From Pseudarthrobacter sp. Fe7 (lineage in GTDB: Bacteria > Actinomycetota > Actinomycetes > Actinomycetales > Micrococcaceae): a stretch of 64,000 nucleotides of DNA. The stretch is from NCBI GenBank assembly GCA_024372495.1, contig CP099977.1:1302001-1366000 (forward strand), read 5' to 3'. Below are positions 60,562 to 64,000 of the stretch, one piece after another. Positions within the stretch are counted from its first letter, which is position 1. Each line of letters begins with the position of its first letter. Under the pieces are notes generated by a model. That model did no database searches. It had not been told where the DNA came from and saw only the letters and a program-made list of their open reading frames with translations. Both the position numbers and the translations under genes were made by a program.

Positions 60562-62200
60562 GTGCCTATATCCCCTTATGAGTTCACCGCCGGCAACACC
60601 CCCGACGCTCCCCGCAGCGACCACCCCGCGCTGCTGTCCGCTCTGGCCGCGGACCTGCGGGGCCTGGATTACACGCTTGAGGGAGTGGCACGGCTGCTGG
60701 GCCCCACGGCCTCGGCGGCGCTGAACCGGGACCAGATCATTCCCGCGCTGCTTGCTGTTGAGCAGGCAGTGAGTGCGGACAACCGGGTGGCGCCGCTTGC
60801 CGCCGTCGTCCGCCTCTGGCTCCTCGCGGAGCCGCAGGAACGCAGAACGCTCGACGCCGCACTGCCGGGCACCGGCACCGAAGGCCTCCTTGAACTGGGT
60901 CTGGTGGAGCCCGTTCCCGGCTCGGGGTTGCTCACGGCGAAGGCTGACCTGCGCCCGTACGGCTGGGACAAGAACGAGGATGGCAGCGGGGGCGCGGAGC
61001 TGTGGGTGGCCAGCGACCTCGCCGCCCACCAGAAGGCGGGGATGCTCCGGCACGACCACGTCCTGGGCATCGGGCAGGCATCCACCACCTTGGTGCAGAC
61101 CACCATCCGCCGCCACACCGAGCGCGCCCTGGACCTGGGGACAGGCTGCGGCATCCAGGCATTCCACCTGCTGCACCACTGCCAGCACGTGACCGCCACC
61201 GACATCTCCGAGCGTGCGCTCGCCTATTCCCGGTTCAACATCCTGCTCAACGCGGAGGCGCTCTCGGTCGACCCGGACCGCCTGGAAGACAGGGTCAGCC
61301 TGCGCCTGGGCTCACTCCTGGAGCCCGTGTCCGGTGAGGAATTCGGCCTGGTGGTCTCCAACCCACCGTTCGTCATCACCCCGCGCAGCACCGGTGAGGA
61401 CGCGGCGGACCAGTTCACCTACCGCGACGGCGGCCTGCCGGGCGATGAGATCGTGGCCTCCCTGGTGGCGGAACTGCCGGGAATCCTGGCGCCCGGCGGC
61501 TGGGCCCAGATGCTGGGAAACTGGGAAGTCGCCGCCGGCAGCAACTGGGATGAGCGGCCCAAGTCGTGGGTTCGGCCGGGCATTGACACCTGGTTTATCC
61601 AGCGCGAGCATGTCAGCCCGGAACAATACGCCGAAACCTGGCTCCAGGACGCCTCGGAATCCCGGGAGCGGCAGCACTACCGGGAGGCGTATGCCGCCTA
61701 TCTCGCGGATTTCGGGTCCCGGAAAGTGGCCGGAATCGGCTTCGGCATGGTCTGGCTGCGCCGCCCCGCCGACGGGCGCCCCGCCGCCATGAGCCGCTTT
61801 GAGGAAATCACGTACCCCATTGAGCAGCCAGTCGGCCCCCACCTTGGCGCCGCCGTCGAACGCAGCGACTGGCTCGCTGCACATGACCTTGCCGGCACGC
61901 ACCTGCTCGTGGCGGACGACGTCACCGAGGAGCGCCACCAGCGGCCGGGCGCTGAGCACCCCGGCGTGATCCTGCTCCGGCAGGGTGCCGGGCTGCGGCG
62001 CACCAACCTGATGAGCACCGAGCCTGGCCGGGTTTGTGTCAGCGTGCGACGGCGACCTCACTGCCGGGCAAATTGCCGGGGCTTTGGATGCTCTCCTGGG
62101 CGGAGAGGCCGGGATCTTCCAGGGTGCGCTACTCGCCGACGTCGCCAACCTGGTCCGCGACGGGTTCCTCATCCCGGCCGGAATTTCCGCCCCGGCGTGA
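60562..62200 (+). CDS. HemK/PrmC-like class I methyltransferase
   Basis: A 545-residue protein from a GTG at 60562. An N-terminal ~150-residue helical domain precedes the SAM-binding motif LDLGTGCGIQAFHLL and the catalytic VVSNPPFVITP (NPPF, as in N5-glutamine and N6-adenine methyltransferases), then a C-terminal winged-helix-like domain. An extra base at AGCCT 62021-62025 would otherwise extend it to 62316; corrected end is AGISAPA at 62200. Likely a protein, rRNA or DNA methyltransferase; substrate unknown. Confidence 0.85.
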
Positions 62201-62323
62201 GCCCCCTCAAGCCCTCAACAGACCCCCGTCTTTTCCACATGAATGCGCACGATTCCCCAAAATATGGTGAACTAGGCGAACATGGGCTCATCTGCCCCAG
62301 CAACCTTTTTCTGTAGGAGCACC

Positions 62324-64000
62324 GTGCCAAGCAAGGCCAAAACCGGTAAGAAACTCGTGATTGTGGAGTCTCCGGCCAAGAGCAAGACCATCGCCAAGTA
62401 CCTCGGCGAGGGCTTCATCGTAGAGGCCTCCATCGGTCACATCCGCGACCTGCCGCAGCCGTCCGAACTCCCCGCCGAGCTGAAGAAGACCTCCGTCGGC
62501 AAGTTCGCCGTCGACATTGACCACGACTTCAAGCCCTACTACGTGGTGTCGCCGGATAAAAAGAAAAAGGTCACTGAGCTCAAGGCGGCGCTCAAAGACG
62601 CCGACGAACTCTATCTCGCAACCGATGGGGACCGCGAGGGCGAAGCCATCGCGTGGCACCTGCTGGAGGTACTCAAGCCCAAGGTCCCGGTGTACCGGAT
62701 GACCTTCGGTGAAATCACCAAGGAAGCCATCCAGCGTGCCATGGGCAACCTGCGCGACGTGGACCAGGACCTGGTGGACGCCCAGGAAACCCGCCGTGTC
62801 CTGGACCGCCTCTACGGCTACGAAATCTCACCGGTGCTGTGGCGCAAGGTGGCCCGCGGCCTGTCCGCCGGCCGCGTGCAGTCAGTGGTCACCCGCATGG
62901 TGGTGGACCGCGAACGTGAGCGCATGGCCTTCAAGGCTGCGTCCTACTGGGACCTGACCGGCCAGTTCGGTGCCGGGTCCGGCTCGTTCAAGGCCAAGCT
63001 CGCCGCGGTCGACGGCGCCAAGGTGGCCACGGGCCGCGACTTCAACGACAACGGCGAGCTCACCTCCCGGAACGTGGCCCACCTCAACGAGGAACTGGCA
63101 ACGTCCCTGGCGGCCGGGCTGCAGACCGCTGAATTCCGCGTCCGTTCCGTGGACACCAAGCCGTACACGCGCCGCCCGGCGGCCCCGTTCACCACCTCCA
63201 CGCTGCAGCAGGAGGCAGGCCGCAAGCTGCGTTTCTCCTCCAAGAGCACCATGCAGGTTGCCCAGCGGCTGTATGAAAACGGCTACATCACCTATATGCG
63301 TACGGACTCGTCGGCCCTGAGTGACGAGGCCATCACGGCAGCCCGCCGCCAGGCCTCCGAGCTGTACGGCCCCGAATACATTCCGGGGTCGCCGCGCGTG
63401 TACTCCAACAAGGCCGCCAACGCGCAGGAAGCGCACGAGGCCATCCGTCCCGCCGGCGACTCCTTCCGCACGCCTGCCCAGGTGGCAAAGCAGCTTTCCG
63501 GGGACGAATTCCGGCTGTACGAACTCATCTGGAAGCGCACCGTGGCGTCCCAGATGGGCGATGCGAAGGGTTCGACGGCGACCATCCGCCTGGGCGCCGT
63601 GTCCACCGATGGGCGGGACGCGGAGTTCTCCGCCTCCGGCACCGTGATCACCTTCCCCGGCTTCCTTGCCGCCTACGAGGAAGGCAAGGACGAGACCCGC
63701 GGCGACGACGACTCGGACGAAGCACGCCGGCTGCCCAACGTTGCCAAGGGTGACTCCCTCACGGCCTCAGAGATCCAGGCCGTGGGCCACGAGACGTCGC
63801 CCCCGCCGCGTTACACGGAAGCGTCCCTGACCGCCGAACTGGAGAAGAAAGGTATTGGACGCCCGTCCACCTACGCGTCCACCATCTCCACCATCCAGGA
63901 CCGCGGCTATGTCCGGAAGCAGGGCTCGGCCCTGGTGCCCAGCTGGATCGCCTTCTCGGTCATCCGGCTACTGGAGCAGCACTTCTCCGACTACGTGGAC
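62324..64000 (+). CDS. topA: DNA topoisomerase I (3' end beyond window)
   Basis: Type IA topoisomerase that relaxes negative supercoils. GTG at 62324 behind TAGGAGCACC. TOPRIM domain: KLVIVESPAKSKTIAKYLG and ATDGDREGEAIAWHLL with the Mg-binding DxD-type acids. Active-site Tyr in GYITYMRTDSS (near residue 324). Later RPSTYASTISTIQDRGYV. About 559 codons are present of roughly 900. No frame break in this part. Confidence 0.96.
   Translation, partial: MPSKAKTGKKLVIVESPAKSKTIAKYLGEGFIVEASIGHIRDLPQPSELPAELKKTSVGKFAVDIDHDFKPYYVVSPDKKKKVTELKAALKDADELYLATDGDREGEAIAWHLLEVLKPKVPVYRMTFGEITKEAIQRAMGNLRDVDQDLVDAQETRRVLDRLYGYEISPVLWRKVARGLSAGRVQSVVTRMVVDRERERMAFKAASYWDLTGQFGAGSGSFKAKLAAVDGAKVATGRDFNDNGELTSRNVAHLNEELATSLAAGLQTAEFRVRSVDTKPYTRRPAAPFTTSTLQQEAGRKLRFSSKSTMQVAQRLYENGYITYMRTDSSALSDEAITAARRQASELYGPEYIPGSPRVYSNKAANAQEAHEAIRPAGDSFRTPAQVAKQLSGDEFRLYELIWKRTVASQMGDAKGSTATIRLGAVSTDGRDAEFSASGTVITFPGFLAAYEEGKDETRGDDDSDEARRLPNVAKGDSLTASEIQAVGHETSPPPRYTEASLTAELEKKGIGRPSTYASTISTIQDRGYVRKQGSALVPSWIAFSVIRLLEQHFSDYVD

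Noticed and set aside
62201..62316. Extension of the methyltransferase to 584 residues
   Set aside because: It reads in a wrong frame after the extra base at 62021-62025; the corrected frame ends at 62200 with family-like sequence.

Overview
The window is high-GC chromosomal DNA from an actinobacterium, most likely a member of the Micrococcaceae close to Arthrobacter/Pseudarthrobacter. The evidence is the codon use, frequent GTG starts, the homodimeric-type pyruvate dehydrogenase E1, the sugar ABC systems with LacI/DeoR regulators, and a gene order that, from memory, matches the conserved actinobacterial neighbourhood known in Mycobacterium tuberculosis as roughly Rv3646c-Rv3683 (topA, helicase, Tad pilus genes, ssd, acs, marP, nth, crp, ridA, ponA2, metallophosphoesterase).

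Layout. 1-6186: aceE, then an NCS1 permease / Asp-Glu-racemase-family enzyme / short-chain dehydrogenase cluster, a sterol-carrier-family protein and an asparaginase. 6246-10191: a membrane-anchored sulfite-oxidase-like enzyme diverging from purD-purC. 10198-12079: a self-contained module between a bidirectional terminator and tRNA-Pro. It holds an XRE helix-turn-helix plus TPR regulator and, divergent from it, a 75-residue secreted peptide precursor carrying two identical VGNWPDPA segments, one of them the exact C-terminus. 12164-20923: a heterodimeric ABC exporter, metallophosphoesterase, class A penicillin-binding protein, DUF4177, RidA and Nudix genes. 20983-27004: LacI regulator, sugar ABC importer and GH51 arabinofuranosidase. 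27071-29604: crp, a MarP-like membrane protease and aroQ. 29688-41876: a GH36 alpha-galactosidase/ABC cluster with a divergent Gfo/Idh oxidoreductase and LacI, then a DeoR-controlled ABC importer. 42082-49554: acs, an unknown membrane protein, nth, CoA-type Nudix, DUF1508 and a Pol I-like polymerase. 49750-55083: ssd-tadABC-DUF4244-tadE-tadG pilus/secretion operon. 55105-64000: MrfA-like helicase, GNAT, trhO, two lipoproteins, a methyltransferase and the 5' part of topA.

The most interesting item is the regulator/peptide pair at 10248-11870. It has the architecture of an RRNPP-type peptide-pheromone system (cytosolic HTH-TPR receptor plus exported, processed propeptide), a class described mainly in Firmicutes. 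I do not recall a description of this peptide family in actinobacteria. The two octapeptide copies are identical in protein but differ at four of eight codons, all synonymously, which points to selection on the peptide itself.

Sequence quality matters for reading this annotation. About 21 genes, including essential ones, carry single-base frameshifts. I count 26 that are one extra base in an AGCT site (AGCT becomes AGGCT or AGCCT, always flanked by C or G) and 6 that are one base missing from a C or G run. Undoing them restores full-length proteins, and every corrected complete gene is a multiple of three. I therefore annotate these genes as intact CDS with consensus errors, not as pseudogenes. 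The peptide regulator is one of them.
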